Positions 25,830 through 35,245 of a stretch of 64,000 bases of DNA are shown in pieces. This DNA is from an uncultured Prolixibacteraceae bacterium (GTDB lineage Bacteria; Bacteroidota; Bacteroidia; Bacteroidales; Prolixibacteraceae). Where the stretch lies: NCBI GenBank assembly GCA_937915865.1, contig CALGIG010000071.1, positions 49,904 through 113,903 of the forward strand. Reading direction: 5' to 3'. Made by a program: the position numbers and the translations under genes. Each line of letters opens with the position of its first letter. Position 1 is the stretch's first letter. Below the pieces are notes generated by a model that made no database searches, had not been told where the DNA came from, and saw only the letters and a program-made list of their open reading frames with translations.

Positions 25830-27143
25830 TCATTTAAAACTTATTTGTGTTTTTGCAGATTCCAGCCCAACCCTGTTGACAGTTGTAAGCGATATTGAGT
25901 CCTTTGCGCTTATTCCAATCCCCAACAACTTTACCGACATAGGAGGTGGAACAACGGGAACAGCGTCATCGCAGTTGGTATCGTACGACTGAAAATTCCC
26001 GTACGGCGGGTATTGCATGAACAACTTCCCATTCCTGTAAAAATTAAAACACTGGATGCCTGATTCAATGTCGGCATCAGCAGTCCAGTTGATTGTTAAA
26101 GTGTCGCCTCTTTTTTCAAATTTTGCGTTTTTGGGAGAAGGGGGAGGTGTAACATCTTTTACTTTAGCTGTGGCGATATATTCACTGAACTTCGCGGCAC
26201 AGGCCGAATCCGGCAGCCATGATTTGTTTTGCGGGTTTCCTTGGAACAGAGCCGCATTATAGATTTGTGGTTTGCAGTTGGTGGTAGTATCGCAAAGCCA
26301 TGCTTTTGCCTGATCCATATCTTTCAGAACATTTGAACCATCTGTGGAAAGGCGCTGTTTCAGTACCGATTCAAAAAAAGGTATTACCATGTTCCTCAGA
26401 TAGGTAAAATTGTGCGTCTGACCAGCATTGTAAGCCAAGCTTACCAGTCCGCCCATGCTACGTAACTTCGAAAACGTGTGCAGAGCTGTTTCCCAACAAT
26501 TAATAATGTCCTTCGATCCAGCATGTCTTATCAACAGTGGAATCTTTGTGGCTGCTTCTGAATAGACGAACTGGGGATCGAAAGCCGGCGAGTAGGCTAC
26601 GATAGCCATAATTCGTTCAGGAAATTTATCCAGCATAGACAGCACCCAATAGCCACCACCCGAGTGGCCCCACAGCAAGAAAGGGGCACTGGCAAGTTCC
26701 GGATGTTTGGAAATTTTTCCAATCGTTTCGAGCGCTGCGAAAAGAGACGGCCCTGAACCGTCCTCAACAGGATCCCGCCAGTCAAAACAATTCGAACCAG
26801 GTTTGGGATACAGGTCCGGGCCAACTACAGCCAATCCCCATTTTTTTGCAAAGGATTGATATTGCACATCGTAAGCAGTAGCAACTCCTCTGCCCTCTGC
26901 TGTGCATCCATGTTGATGGATAAAGGAACCCCGGATTTTCCCTATCCCTTCTGGTATAAAAATAGAATAACAAGCTCGATCAAAGTTGAAACTGCTGTCG
27001 CGGATAGTTACATTATAGATAGTCCCACCTGGAACCTTTACAATGGTTTGACCAAATACTGACGACAAAATAAATGTAGATATTATGACAGCTTTTATTT
27101 TCAATTTTATACAACACATAAGACTTATATTTTTCATATGCAA
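25830..27143 (-). CDS. Secreted alpha/beta hydrolase with C-terminal Ig/Fn3-like domain
   Basis: A 437-residue exported protein with a signal sequence ending near SSVFGQ. The hydrolase domain has an oxyanion-type HQHGCTAEGRG segment, the nucleophile elbow LLWGHSGGGYW, the acid region HAGSKDIINCWE and the catalytic His in AGQTHNFTYLRN, so Ser, Asp and His are all accounted for. From about residue 335 a domain beginning PPPSPKNAKFEKRGDTLTIN looks Fn3-like and may position the enzyme on a glycan. Family members are esterases acting on acetyl, feruloyl or methyl esters. A methyl-esterase would release methanol for the MtaB-type enzyme at 40.3 kb, but that is speculation. Confidence 0.75.
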   Translation of the reverse strand: MHMKNISLMCCIKLKIKAVIISTFILSSVFGQTIVKVPGGTIYNVTIRDSSFNFDRACYSIFIPEGIGKIRGSFIHQHGCTAEGRGVATAYDVQYQSFAKKWGLAVVGPDLYPKPGSNCFDWRDPVEDGSGPSLFAALETIGKISKHPELASAPFLLWGHSGGGYWVLSMLDKFPERIMAIVAYSPAFDPQFVYSEAATKIPLLIRHAGSKDIINCWETALHTFSKLRSMGGLVSLAYNAGQTHNFTYLRNMVIPFFESVLKQRLSTDGSNVLKDMDQAKAWLCDTTTNCKPQIYNAALFQGNPQNKSWLPDSACAAKFSEYIATAKVKDVTPPPSPKNAKFEKRGDTLTINWTADADIESGIQCFNFYRNGKLFMQYPPYGNFQSYDTNCDDAVPVVPPPMSVKLLGIGISAKDSISLTTVNRVGLESAKTQISFK

Positions 27144-27231
27144 TTTTTATTTAAAATCATTGTTGCCCGGTAAACCAGGATATTTCTAATAAATTCATAA
27201 TAGTTTTTAGTTTAAATGGTCTGTAAATCTT

Positions 27232-29211
27232 TCATCGCGTAATTCTCATGACAAATCCGCCTCCATGTGCCATTTTAACTGCAAAATTTGAATCTTTATT
27301 AACTGGTACATTTTCAAAAAGATAATCCGTTCCGATACGATCAGAATTCGGACCGTCTTTTAAAATTTGGGCAGTATAATTTCCATCACCCAAAAAAGAG
27401 AAATCAATGGTAGCTTGCTGTGGTTGTTTTCCTGTCATACCAGCTACATACCAGGTATTGCCAGTCTTCCGCGCTTCAACGAGGTATTCTCCAAATTTCG
27501 CCTCCAACACTTTTGTTTCGTCCCAGGTGGTCGGAATTTTAGCGATGAACTTCGTAATTTCAGGTTCGTGTTCATAAACAGAAGGAGCATCACATAACAT
27601 TTTCAGAGGTTCATTGTAAAGAACATACAGGGAGATTTCATTGCATCGTGTTCCATGAACGCAAGGTAAAGTCATGCGCTGGTTGTGTCCTGATTGCAAG
27701 TTACGCATTCCTCCAGGAGTGTAATCCATCGGCCCCTGTAACCCACGGGCAAATGGGAGTAATACTTTATGGGCCACTGTAGCCTTGTCTACATTGATTT
27801 TATTCCATTCATTTCCTGCCACAGCTTCCCAATTAATCACATTCGGGTAAGCCCTTGATAAACCTGTTGGTTTTGTACAACCATGGAAGTCAACAAGCAT
27901 TTTCCTTTCAGCCGCGGCCCGTGCAATGTTCTCGTAAATTTGTATTCCGGTCTGGTCTTCCCGATAAAAAAAATCGGCCTTGATCCCTGCAACACCATAC
28001 GAAGCGAACAAATCGAGTGCCTTATTCAGTTGTTCGTAAAGAGAATGTCCTGGCACCCATACAATCACCTTAACCCCTTTCGATGAACCATAATCAACAA
28101 TTTTTTTTAGGTCAACCTCCGGATTTAATAAGGTAAGGTCGTCCTTATCGGTCAAGCCTGCGTCAATCAAGATATATTCCAGTCCATAATTGGCAGCGAA
28201 ATCTATATGGTACAAGTAGGTTTGAGTATTTACCCCGCCCTTCAAATCCTGCCCTTCAACCGCATAGTCATGCCACCATTCCCACGCTACTTTACCTGGC
28301 TTAATCCAATCAGTTTTCGGTAACTTGCATGGTCTGGAAAGCTGATATACCAAATCACAATCAGCAAAAGTCCGGTCATCATCGCTAATCACCAATAAAC
28401 GCCATGGATACTCTCGGGAGCCGTTCGTTTTAGCTATGTAATCTGCCTCCTTATCCGGATTCCGTAAATAGTTATTGTATCCTCCTCTCTTAGCAGTTAA
28501 AACATATTTTTCAAAGGAGCCTGAAAAATTGTTTTCAACATCATTTCCCCGATCAAGAAATAAACTCGGATAATCGAACAGATCAGCTTCGGTAATCGCA
28601 ACTTTTACGTTTGGCGTTGCTTGCACGATAACAGGCAGGCAGATTTTATGCATTCTCCTTCCAATACCCCGCCTTTGTATCGAATCGGCATTAAGGGAGA
28701 CAAACATATAGTTTGTCTCATAATTTGGTTCATCAAGAACCCAGGCTGATGCATCGGCATTGAAACGAAATTCCACTTGCTCATTTTTCACAATCACCTG
28801 TTTTTCTTTTAACCGGGTCACAAACCGGTAAGCGATTCCATTGTCGTAAGCCCTAAATTCCACCGAGTAATTTCCTGCAAAATTAATAGTCAACTGGTTA
28901 TAATTATCATTTACTTCATGTCGGCTACCCCAAACAGGCCGAATGGTTGTGTCAACTGCATTCTCGGAAAAGTCCAGCATCTTTGGATCTTTTCCCAAAG
29001 TTGTGTTCTCCAGAGAAAGACTTAATGGTGAGGCGTTGAGAACCCTCTCATTTCTGAAGAAAACAGAATAATAGATTTTTTCTTTTAAAATAACCTCAAC
29101 AGCTATGTTATTAGCAGGAGACACAAGCTTTATTTCTGAGGCGTAGGCTATTAAACCTGAGAAGAAAAATAATAAAACAAAAACTAACCTTTTCTTTTGC
29201 ATTTTTTTCAT
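27232..29211 (-). CDS. GH97 alpha-galactosidase/glucosidase (copy 2)
   Basis: A 659-residue secreted GH97 enzyme with a signal peptide (LVFVLLFFFSGLIAYA) and the same architecture as the enzyme at 12966-14936. It keeps WEWWHDYAVEGQDLKGGVNT, GIKADFFYREDQTG (retaining-type Asp nucleophile), VDFHGCTKPTG and VNWEAVAGNEW. Long stretches match the first copy closely, so these are diverged paralogues. It lies in the rearranged part of the locus behind a leader that contains the fecR-susC mini-ORF scar (29402-29476), with about 190 bases between. It probably acts on alpha-galactosides or alpha-glucosides in the periplasm. Confidence 0.9.
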   Translation of the reverse strand: MKKMQKKRLVFVLLFFFSGLIAYASEIKLVSPANNIAVEVILKEKIYYSVFFRNERVLNASPLSLSLENTTLGKDPKMLDFSENAVDTTIRPVWGSRHEVNDNYNQLTINFAGNYSVEFRAYDNGIAYRFVTRLKEKQVIVKNEQVEFRFNADASAWVLDEPNYETNYMFVSLNADSIQRRGIGRRMHKICLPVIVQATPNVKVAITEADLFDYPSLFLDRGNDVENNFSGSFEKYVLTAKRGGYNNYLRNPDKEADYIAKTNGSREYPWRLLVISDDDRTFADCDLVYQLSRPCKLPKTDWIKPGKVAWEWWHDYAVEGQDLKGGVNTQTYLYHIDFAANYGLEYILIDAGLTDKDDLTLLNPEVDLKKIVDYGSSKGVKVIVWVPGHSLYEQLNKALDLFASYGVAGIKADFFYREDQTGIQIYENIARAAAERKMLVDFHGCTKPTGLSRAYPNVINWEAVAGNEWNKINVDKATVAHKVLLPFARGLQGPMDYTPGGMRNLQSGHNQRMTLPCVHGTRCNEISLYVLYNEPLKMLCDAPSVYEHEPEITKFIAKIPTTWDETKVLEAKFGEYLVEARKTGNTWYVAGMTGKQPQQATIDFSFLGDGNYTAQILKDGPNSDRIGTDYLFENVPVNKDSNFAVKMAHGGGFVMRITR

Positions 29212-29401
29212 TTTGATGTATTTAAATCATAATACTTCGTTAATTTTTAACCATTTATTTTGCTCCAATCCAATAGTTCTGCAACATTTTTTTTTTTTAA
29301 TTTTTAGCAGTGTTTGGATTAGTAGTGAACCCGCAGATAATTTCCCCAATTATCAAGGTTCCAGTAAGTTTAATCTATCGTCTATCCTCCCTAAATTTTT
29401 C

Positions 29402-29476
29402 CTACTTGTTAAAGCAATTGACGGTGAAGGTAATGGGCACTTTCGCCGTTCTTCCATTTGATGTCTTTCTGTTCAT
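29402..29476 (-). promoter_or_regulatory. PUL leader scar with 24-codon mini-ORF (copy 2)
   Basis: The sequence upstream of this ATG matches the fecR leader at 23371-23425. The ATG starts a 24-residue ORF, MNRKTSNGRTAKVPITFTVN followed by CFNK, whose second half is the susC leader including the hairpin (29422-29448; pairing weakened here by a CGGCGAA variant). It therefore looks as if fecR was deleted between its first codons and the susC leader. The same fusion occurs at 34905-34979. It lies upstream of GH97 copy 2 and may still serve as its leader. Confidence 0.55.
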
Positions 29477-29623
29477 TTGCTTTTAAGGTTTCTATTTAAA
29501 AGACGCTAAGGCATCCAAATTAAGTGACAGGGAGGGCAGATAATCTCAAAAAATAAATCTAAAGCATTTAAAAACTAATTTCCCTATGCCCTTGTTTTTA
29601 ATAGGCTTACTATCTTTCGGATA

Positions 29624-29863
29624 GTGCACGCAGTAAGATATACTATTCCGTTCTATAAAGAAATTAATGAATTGCTGGCTTCCATTGGATTGGAGTACAC
29701 GACTGCTGATCCGCTTTTTTATTGTTTGCGATTAAAGGAGAATGATGGTTCACTAAACAATTACAAACCACCGTTCAGAAAAGACTTTTATTTTATAACT
29801 TTGAGAGACAGAAACATGGGAGAATGTCCAAGATTTGTGAAAATCGGCATCCCCCGTTTTTAA
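29624..29863 (+). pseudogene. Probable AraC-type regulator, N-terminal fragment
   Basis: An open stretch without a good start reads FYKEINELLASIGLEYTTAD then FYCLRLKEND and YKPPFRKDFYFITL, which resembles the cupin-like N-terminus of AraC-family regulators. No HTH domain follows; the frame ends in unrelated residues. The piece is on the opposite strand to its neighbours. I regard it as a remnant left by a rearrangement that also duplicated the PUL leader just beside it. Confidence 0.4.
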
Positions 29864-29871
29864 ATAATGAA

Positions 29872-30864
29872 CTACTTATTTAAAATCAATTTTTGCGTCG
29901 ACGTCCCTTCTTTTGTCGACATTTTGACAAAATAAATCCCATTTGAAAGACCAGATAAATTGAAGAATTGGTTCGGGTTCACATTATCTTTTTTCAACAT
30001 TGCTTTCCCATCAATGTTGAAAATCTGGATATGATCTAGCCGCGAAGGAGAAATAATCGTTAGAGAACCAGTTGAGGGGTTTGGATAAATCTGGCATTTC
30101 AATTGATCAGCTTCTTCAATACCAGTAGTTATCGTGCTTTGTGGAACTGACAAATTATCGATATAAATATTACCACTTCCCCTGTTTGGAGTATTATCGT
30201 CTGCCAGGAAGAAGATTTTGGCTTTTTTCAGGGAACCGTTAAAAACACTGTCCCCATTTGCAACATAAGGGTTCAGGTGAAACCGGAAAGAACTTCTTGT
30301 GTAGCTTATGGGGTTATCTCCTTCCAACTTCTGTAATTTGATTGAACAGGTATGATCGTAAGCGCTTCCTGTCTTCATATTTATTTCTACATGAAACCAA
30401 CTATCCACGGGAAATTGCATATTGGTACCTTCATCTGTTTTTATGGCACCGCCAAAAAAGGTTTCGCCTAACGCGCCATATAGTCCGAGGAAAACTAAAT
30501 CCGGCCCTCTTCGCCCAACCGAATCCAGAACAACAATGTGAAACCATAAAGGACTCGGAACCTTAACATCAAAACTAAACGTAGCAATCCCATTGTCAGG
30601 TTCTTTGAGATTGATCGCGAAATAGGGATCGGCAGCTGCAGAGAGGGAATCGTCCGTCATAACCAAAGACTTGCTTCCTGACCATTTATCTTCAGAAGTC
30701 ACTTCAACTGCCGTATTACCACTGGCACTTACATCGGTAATAAAACCAGGGACTGCGCCGTCATCATAGTTTTCAAAGCCTTCCTGGGCTTGAGTGGATT
30801 TGAGGCATATCAAACTTATACTACAAATCAATAAGACAAAAATGTAAACTTTTTTCATGATCAA
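29872..30864 (-). CDS. Secreted protein with T9SS type A sorting domain
   Basis: A 330-residue protein with a signal peptide (KKVYIFVLLICSISLICLKS). A central beta-sandwich follows (about 28-235; ENYDDGAVPGFITDV, SGSKSLVMTDDSL, FSFDVKVPSPLWFHI), resembling a carbohydrate-binding or LamG/concanavalin-like fold. The end is a clear type A T9SS sorting domain (CQIYPNPSTGSLTIISPSR, LSNGIYFVKMSTKEG, QKLILNK). It should be exported through the type IX system to the cell surface or medium. There is no obvious catalytic motif, so a glycan-binding role is likely. It is adjacent to the GH13 gene cluster. Confidence 0.75.
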   Translation of the reverse strand: MIMKKVYIFVLLICSISLICLKSTQAQEGFENYDDGAVPGFITDVSASGNTAVEVTSEDKWSGSKSLVMTDDSLSAAADPYFAINLKEPDNGIATFSFDVKVPSPLWFHIVVLDSVGRRGPDLVFLGLYGALGETFFGGAIKTDEGTNMQFPVDSWFHVEINMKTGSAYDHTCSIKLQKLEGDNPISYTRSSFRFHLNPYVANGDSVFNGSLKKAKIFFLADDNTPNRGSGNIYIDNLSVPQSTITTGIEEADQLKCQIYPNPSTGSLTIISPSRLDHIQIFNIDGKAMLKKDNVNPNQFFNLSGLSNGIYFVKMSTKEGTSTQKLILNK

Positions 30865-31277
30865 AATTTTTAGGTTAATTAAAAAATATTAGTCTGTATT
30901 GAATTTTTCCGTGAAAATGGCAGAAAGGTATTTCCACTATTCCCGGGTATCTACTTCTTCTTTTTTTAAAAATCCATCGCCTTTATCTTCTCGATTTTCA
31001 CTCCTCCAATTAGACGGCGAGCTTCAACCAGTGCGTTGGCCCTTATTTCATATTCTGAAGGGTAAAGTATTTTTGTATTTGGGTCTTCACAAAAATGAGT
31101 ATCTGAATATGTTGGGACTGTAAAGTATTTTACTATATAATTCTGAATAAGAAGCACTCAGGTTGAATCCAAATGTTTGGGGATTCATCCGTAATTTATT
31201 CAAGAGTGATAAGAAAAATATGTTCTTTCGGATAAATAATGAGATTTTGAAATAGGAATGCATTATTGTGATGATCC
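30865..31277. other. Gap with degenerate coding remains
   Basis: Two overlapping minus-strand open stretches share this gap. One contains YPSEYEIRANALVEARRLIG with no recognised family. The other contains LLNKLRMNPQTFGFNLSASY. They meet near 31090-31160 in different frames, as expected of a frameshifted gene remnant. I see no terminator or promoter motif that I would defend. Confidence 0.3.
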
Positions 31278-33080
31278 TCATTTTAAAATCTTAAAAACCG
31301 AAATTCCACCGCCTGAAACCTTGTCTCTTTTAATTTCAAACTGAAACGCCTCCAATTCCTTTCCTTTAATTTTCCACTTCCTGTCATTCCAAAGGTCGTG
31401 TATGGTATAGGTTTTATCCGGGTTTATCCCCGTATGCTGCAATGGCATTTTTATTTTGCATTTCACGTCCTGATTGGTGTTGTTGCCTGCCACAATAATG
31501 ATTTTTTTCGTGTTTTGCATAGCAAAAGGCACAGGTATTTTTATCGAACTTTCGTATTGCAGTTCAAACAGATCCGGCAAAGTATCATTCAGATAGGCAT
31601 GAAAGATATCGGCCTCTTCTTTTCTAATTGAAATCATCCTTTTGACATCCTGTAACATATCCCGTTGCTCTTTCTGATTGAGCTGTTCCCAGTCGATGAT
31701 CGCACCATAAAGCCAGGTGCCATCTCCCGGGGTTCCTTTGCCATAAAGGTCAGGGGTGAGTTTGGGATTGGGACTGAATTTTGCATCAAATTCCTCTCCG
31801 CTCATAAATAAAGGAATCGCCGGGGTAAAAAGGCAACTGTATCCAAACAAACAACGGCTTCCTTCCGCCACATAAGGATTTTGTTCTTTGGGAAAGTTCT
31901 CCCAGCCTTCATCGTGGTCGCTGAGATCAACGGAATAATAATGCAGATCGGGGACAAATGGCTCCAGGTACAGACGCATGCTTTCTCCGGTATTGATCGC
32001 GCTATACAGTTGACCGTCGCTACCAAAGGTCCATTTTACATCTAACCTATAACTTCTAGGGATGACATCTATGTTTGTAATATGCTTGGTTGTATCAATG
32101 TTTTCGACAAGCAATTCAATATTCCGATAATTCTTGTCTTGTTTGCTTTTTTCAATGTCCACCGGGATCTCGGGCTCCGCCAGTTTGGTAACACTCAGTT
32201 TGCCATCACGAAGTGTGGAGCCTTCCTCCACTGTCCCGTCCTGGTAATGGATGAGGACGGTGAAGTCATTCCTGTTTTGAAATTTGTTGTTGAAGAATAA
32301 TGCTGTATTGGAAAGGATTGTCTTGTCGGAATTCACACCTTCTTCCAGAAGCTCGCTAAGTCTTTCCATGCGCTGAAAGAAATCGCACACACTTTCATTG
32401 CGCCTGTCCCATTCCAGAAAAACAACAATCGGGTGGCCGGCATCAGCACACCGTTTCTTGATTTCCCTCCACAGATCAGGACGGTATATATCCACATCCA
32501 GTCGGAAACCATCAACGCCATACTTTAACACATAATCCACATGGGTTTGCACCCACCAGGCGTCCAGGTCGTCATGATTGCCAGACCAGTCGTAATCGGT
32601 CATTCCCCAGGACCCCCCTTTGAACCATTCGGGATGTTCGTGAATCAGGGGACTTTCATTCATAACTCCGTGTGTAATCACATCGAGGAATACTTTGATC
32701 TTGTACTTATGGAATTCATCCACAAGCGATCTGAAGTCTGACGGTGTCCCTAAAGTAGGCTCAATACTATCTGGGCGAATGCAGGCATATTGCGTCCATA
32801 TCCCATAAAAATGGCCATTATCGGCCCAGCTGGATCCGGCCAGCCAAACCCCGTTAATCCCAAGGTCTGCGAGGTAGGGGACTCTTTCTTTTGTCGATTG
32901 AAATGTCCCTGTTCCCTGCCCTTTGGGAGAAGTGAAATTTTTTGTGGAAATTTCATAAACAATGAGGTCTTTTATCCATTCGGGCTGCCGCATCGTTTGG
33001 GCTGAAAGTATATTTGCCCATAGTAGCAACGTGATAAGCATGATTTTCCTGATCTGCTTACATTTATCTAACTTACACAT
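31278..33080 (-). CDS. GH13 alpha-amylase family enzyme
   Basis: A 600-residue secreted enzyme with a signal peptide (MLITLLLWANILSAQ). The TIM barrel carries the GH13 regions: FLDVITHGV (region I), GVDGFRLDVDIY with the nucleophile Asp (region II), PIVVFLEWDR with the acid/base Glu (region III) and VDLSDHDEGW with the transition-state Asp (region IV). The HGV in region I replaces the usual DxxxNH. The C-terminal beta domain ends at VSGGGISVFKIL. It should act on alpha-1,4-type glucans or related alpha-glycosides in the envelope. It lies downstream of the alpha-glucanase-like gene at 33355 on the same strand. Confidence 0.87.
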   Translation of the reverse strand: MCKLDKCKQIRKIMLITLLLWANILSAQTMRQPEWIKDLIVYEISTKNFTSPKGQGTGTFQSTKERVPYLADLGINGVWLAGSSWADNGHFYGIWTQYACIRPDSIEPTLGTPSDFRSLVDEFHKYKIKVFLDVITHGVMNESPLIHEHPEWFKGGSWGMTDYDWSGNHDDLDAWWVQTHVDYVLKYGVDGFRLDVDIYRPDLWREIKKRCADAGHPIVVFLEWDRRNESVCDFFQRMERLSELLEEGVNSDKTILSNTALFFNNKFQNRNDFTVLIHYQDGTVEEGSTLRDGKLSVTKLAEPEIPVDIEKSKQDKNYRNIELLVENIDTTKHITNIDVIPRSYRLDVKWTFGSDGQLYSAINTGESMRLYLEPFVPDLHYYSVDLSDHDEGWENFPKEQNPYVAEGSRCLFGYSCLFTPAIPLFMSGEEFDAKFSPNPKLTPDLYGKGTPGDGTWLYGAIIDWEQLNQKEQRDMLQDVKRMISIRKEEADIFHAYLNDTLPDLFELQYESSIKIPVPFAMQNTKKIIIVAGNNTNQDVKCKIKMPLQHTGINPDKTYTIHDLWNDRKWKIKGKELEAFQFEIKRDKVSGGGISVFKILK

Positions 33081-33081
33081 T

Positions 33082-33351
33082 TTATCGCTTTTTAAAATTG
33101 AAAAGTTTGGTTTGAGCCTGCTCCAAAATGATATTTGGTTTCTGTTTAGACAAAATTACATTCTGCTTGTGCCATATCTCTATGACTTTTATAGGTGCAT
33201 CCTTTCTAATCTGCGTCGGTATGTTGAGCCTCATCTCGACTCTGCGGTTGACGGTGTGGTTAATGCCTTCTTCAAAATTGTCAGCCAGTATCCGGACGCT
33301 TCCGTCGTTCAGTTTCCAATTATAAATATAATCTTCGCGGTATTTTTCCAT
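33082..33351 (-). CDS. Small hypothetical protein between two glycosidases
   Basis: An 89-residue open frame begins MEKYREDYIYNWKLNDGSVR and ends in a basic tail (LFNFKKR). It starts 3 bases after the stop of the upstream glucanase-like gene and ends 1 base before the GH13 start, so it is packed as an operon gene. There is no signal peptide and I recognise no family. It could be the C-terminal piece of a lost glycosidase domain rather than an independent protein. Confidence 0.4.
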   Translation of the reverse strand: MEKYREDYIYNWKLNDGSVRILADNFEEGINHTVNRRVEMRLNIPTQIRKDAPIKVIEIWHKQNVILSKQKPNIILEQAQTKLFNFKKR

Positions 33352-33354
33352 TGT

Positions 33355-34875
33355 TTAATTACCCTCAACAAAGTCAGCATAAGTGCCAAAATTGCGCGTG
33401 CCTTCCCCGTCATAGGCCAGCGGAGTATTCGTGATAGAAAGGGCTCCTGTCGCTGATAAGACCGTCTCACCCGCGCGGGTAAGGATGATTTGGGGCTGTC
33501 CCCGGTTGGCGCCCCAGGGCGCTTCTACGTGACTGACACCGGCATTAAGGTCCCACGAACCGATCTGAACACCGCCCAGGTTCACTGTCAGGGTAGCTGG
33601 AGCTGTCAACTCCGTGGTCAGATAGACCTCATCTTTAGCGTTTTCAATCCCTGTAATAGGAGTCCCGGCTTCAACGCATTCACATCCTGTGGGAGCCGGT
33701 AAATCTTTGGGATGTTGCCGGTAACTGTAGAAGATTTTATCTTTTACGATCGGTTGAACTTCGCCAAGTCGGTAAGACTTAATCAGTCGTTTCTGGGCCT
33801 CCCGAAAGCCGCGGTGTGTCCATATCGGCATGTCCGTGTTCCCGTTAAATCCGCCGGGAACAACATACGCGACAGACCCCCCGTAAGGCGCAGGTGGAAT
33901 CTGAACTTGAGGCACCAGATGATGATCTTCACTCAAGTCTGAATACTCAGTCAGAAAGACCATATCCTTGTCTTTGAGCACTCCATTCGGCGGAAGCAAC
34001 GCATTCCAGAACCTGAACAGTCCTTTACTACCCTCATGTTCTATGTAATTACTCCTGTCTCTGCCGCAGACCTGCCAATAGGCTGGTGAGACACCTGGAA
34101 ATACAGTAGCTCCATACTGGCCCATTGCGTCCTGCAAGGTGAGCGTCCGATCAATATTCGCTTGTGAAGAATCAGTCCCAAAAACATAAAAATTTACATC
34201 GTATCCGGCCTGTCGCATAATTCTGACGTTATTCGCGATCGTGTTCGGATAAAGCCCACTCTCATATAGAAAATAGGGGTCAAACCCCGCTGACTTTAGT
34301 GGCGTGAGCAGATCATTAATATATTGACCCGCAGTTGCCTGAGAAGCGCCTCCGTTCCACACAGCAAATATTGGTTTACCATTCTTTGTGGCGTAATCCG
34401 GACCATGTCCATACTGCTTCAGGGCTTCGACGCCCCAAAAATTATCAAAAACACCGGTACTAGAATTAAAAGGCTCTGCCAGGATAAACCAGGAGAATTT
34501 TGCATCATGCTCCTGGTTATATTCCCGGACCGCTTGCGCAATGGCAGCCATGTTGTCCTTGTCCCGTTGTTCATCAAAAGCATCATCCATCAGTGCGTTA
34601 ACGCCAAGATCAACCATTCCCGCTATAATATTTTTGTAGGCATTGACCCGACCTGTTAAAGAATAGTCGCCTTGAAGCCCGCCATAAAGCCACGAGCCGG
34701 ACATGGGAGAAAAATCAACAGCGATCACACTTCGCGGTGGCAGCTCTATCCCACCTTCCCACGGTTCGGGAATAGGTTCGGGTGCTGGATCCTTTTTACA
34801 GGTCCAAAACAAATAACTTGAACAAAAAAATAGCAAGATCAAGGATGCAAAATAATGTGCTTTTACTTTTTTCAT
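33355..34875 (-). CDS. GH71-like endo-alpha-1,3-glucanase lipoprotein
   Basis: A 506-residue lipoprotein with a signal and lipobox at LLFFCSSYLFWTC and a Pro-rich linker (DPAPEPIPEPW). The body resembles GH71 alpha-1,3-glucanases: NIIAGMVDLGVNALMDDAF, FSWFILAEPF, NGKPIFAVWNGGA, AGFDPYFLYESG and VFPGVSPAYW. A beta-sandwich tail (YLTTELTAPATLTVNLGG) follows. Sequence immediately upstream, through the start codon, is nearly identical to the susC leader, so this hydrolase now uses a susC-type 5' region. Together with the GH13 and GH97 enzymes it points to an alpha-glucan-type substrate. Confidence 0.65.
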   Translation of the reverse strand: MKKVKAHYFASLILLFFCSSYLFWTCKKDPAPEPIPEPWEGGIELPPRSVIAVDFSPMSGSWLYGGLQGDYSLTGRVNAYKNIIAGMVDLGVNALMDDAFDEQRDKDNMAAIAQAVREYNQEHDAKFSWFILAEPFNSSTGVFDNFWGVEALKQYGHGPDYATKNGKPIFAVWNGGASQATAGQYINDLLTPLKSAGFDPYFLYESGLYPNTIANNVRIMRQAGYDVNFYVFGTDSSQANIDRTLTLQDAMGQYGATVFPGVSPAYWQVCGRDRSNYIEHEGSKGLFRFWNALLPPNGVLKDKDMVFLTEYSDLSEDHHLVPQVQIPPAPYGGSVAYVVPGGFNGNTDMPIWTHRGFREAQKRLIKSYRLGEVQPIVKDKIFYSYRQHPKDLPAPTGCECVEAGTPITGIENAKDEVYLTTELTAPATLTVNLGGVQIGSWDLNAGVSHVEAPWGANRGQPQIILTRAGETVLSATGALSITNTPLAYDGEGTRNFGTYADFVEGN

Positions 34876-34904
34876 AACTTTGTCATGTTTTAGTTAAAGT
34901 TTTA

Positions 34905-34979
34905 CTACTTGTTAAAACAATTGGCGGTGAAGGTGGAGGGCACTTTCACCGTTCTTTTATTTGATGTCTTTCTGTTCAT
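34905..34979 (-). promoter_or_regulatory. PUL leader scar with 24-codon mini-ORF (copy 3)
   Basis: This is the same arrangement as at 29402-29476. A fecR-type upstream region and start codon lead into MNRKTSNKRTVKVPSTFTAN followed by CFNK, the second half being the susC leader with the hairpin at 34925-34951 (CGGTGAAAGTG paired with CACCTTCACCG). The two mini-ORFs differ at 4 of 24 residues. This copy continues into a near-perfect match of the 30 bases before the susC start and directly precedes the GH71-like gene. Confidence 0.6.
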
Positions 34980-35134
34980 CTGCTTTTACCATTTCTATTT
35001 AAGAGACGATAAAGCATCCAAATTCAGTGACAAGGAGGGCAGATAATCTCGTAATTATTTATCTGGACACACTAGTGGGCACTTAAATCCCTCCGATTGT
35101 TAATTGTTTATAACAGATCATTGAGCAGGTTATT

Positions 35135-35245
35135 GTGTTTGTTCCTGATTTTGGAAAAGTTGTCCGCAAGCTGGAACAACAGGTTACTTTACGCGGGCAG
35201 AGCAAAAGTACGTTAAATGATTACATCCGCCGTATCGCCCTGTTT
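35135..35245 (+). pseudogene. Tyrosine recombinase N-terminal fragment
   Basis: About 37 codons read FVPDFGKVVRKLEQQVTLRG then QSKSTLNDYIRRIALFV. This resembles the SAM-like N-terminus of tyrosine recombinases found with IS91-type elements in Bacteroidota. The frame then runs straight into RACo-derived sequence, and no catalytic domain is present. The junction at about 35245 marks a recombination breakpoint. Confidence 0.55.

Noticed and set aside
30966..31281. Two short minus-strand open frames as genes
   Set aside because: They overlap in different frames, lack recognisable domains and are better read as one decayed gene.
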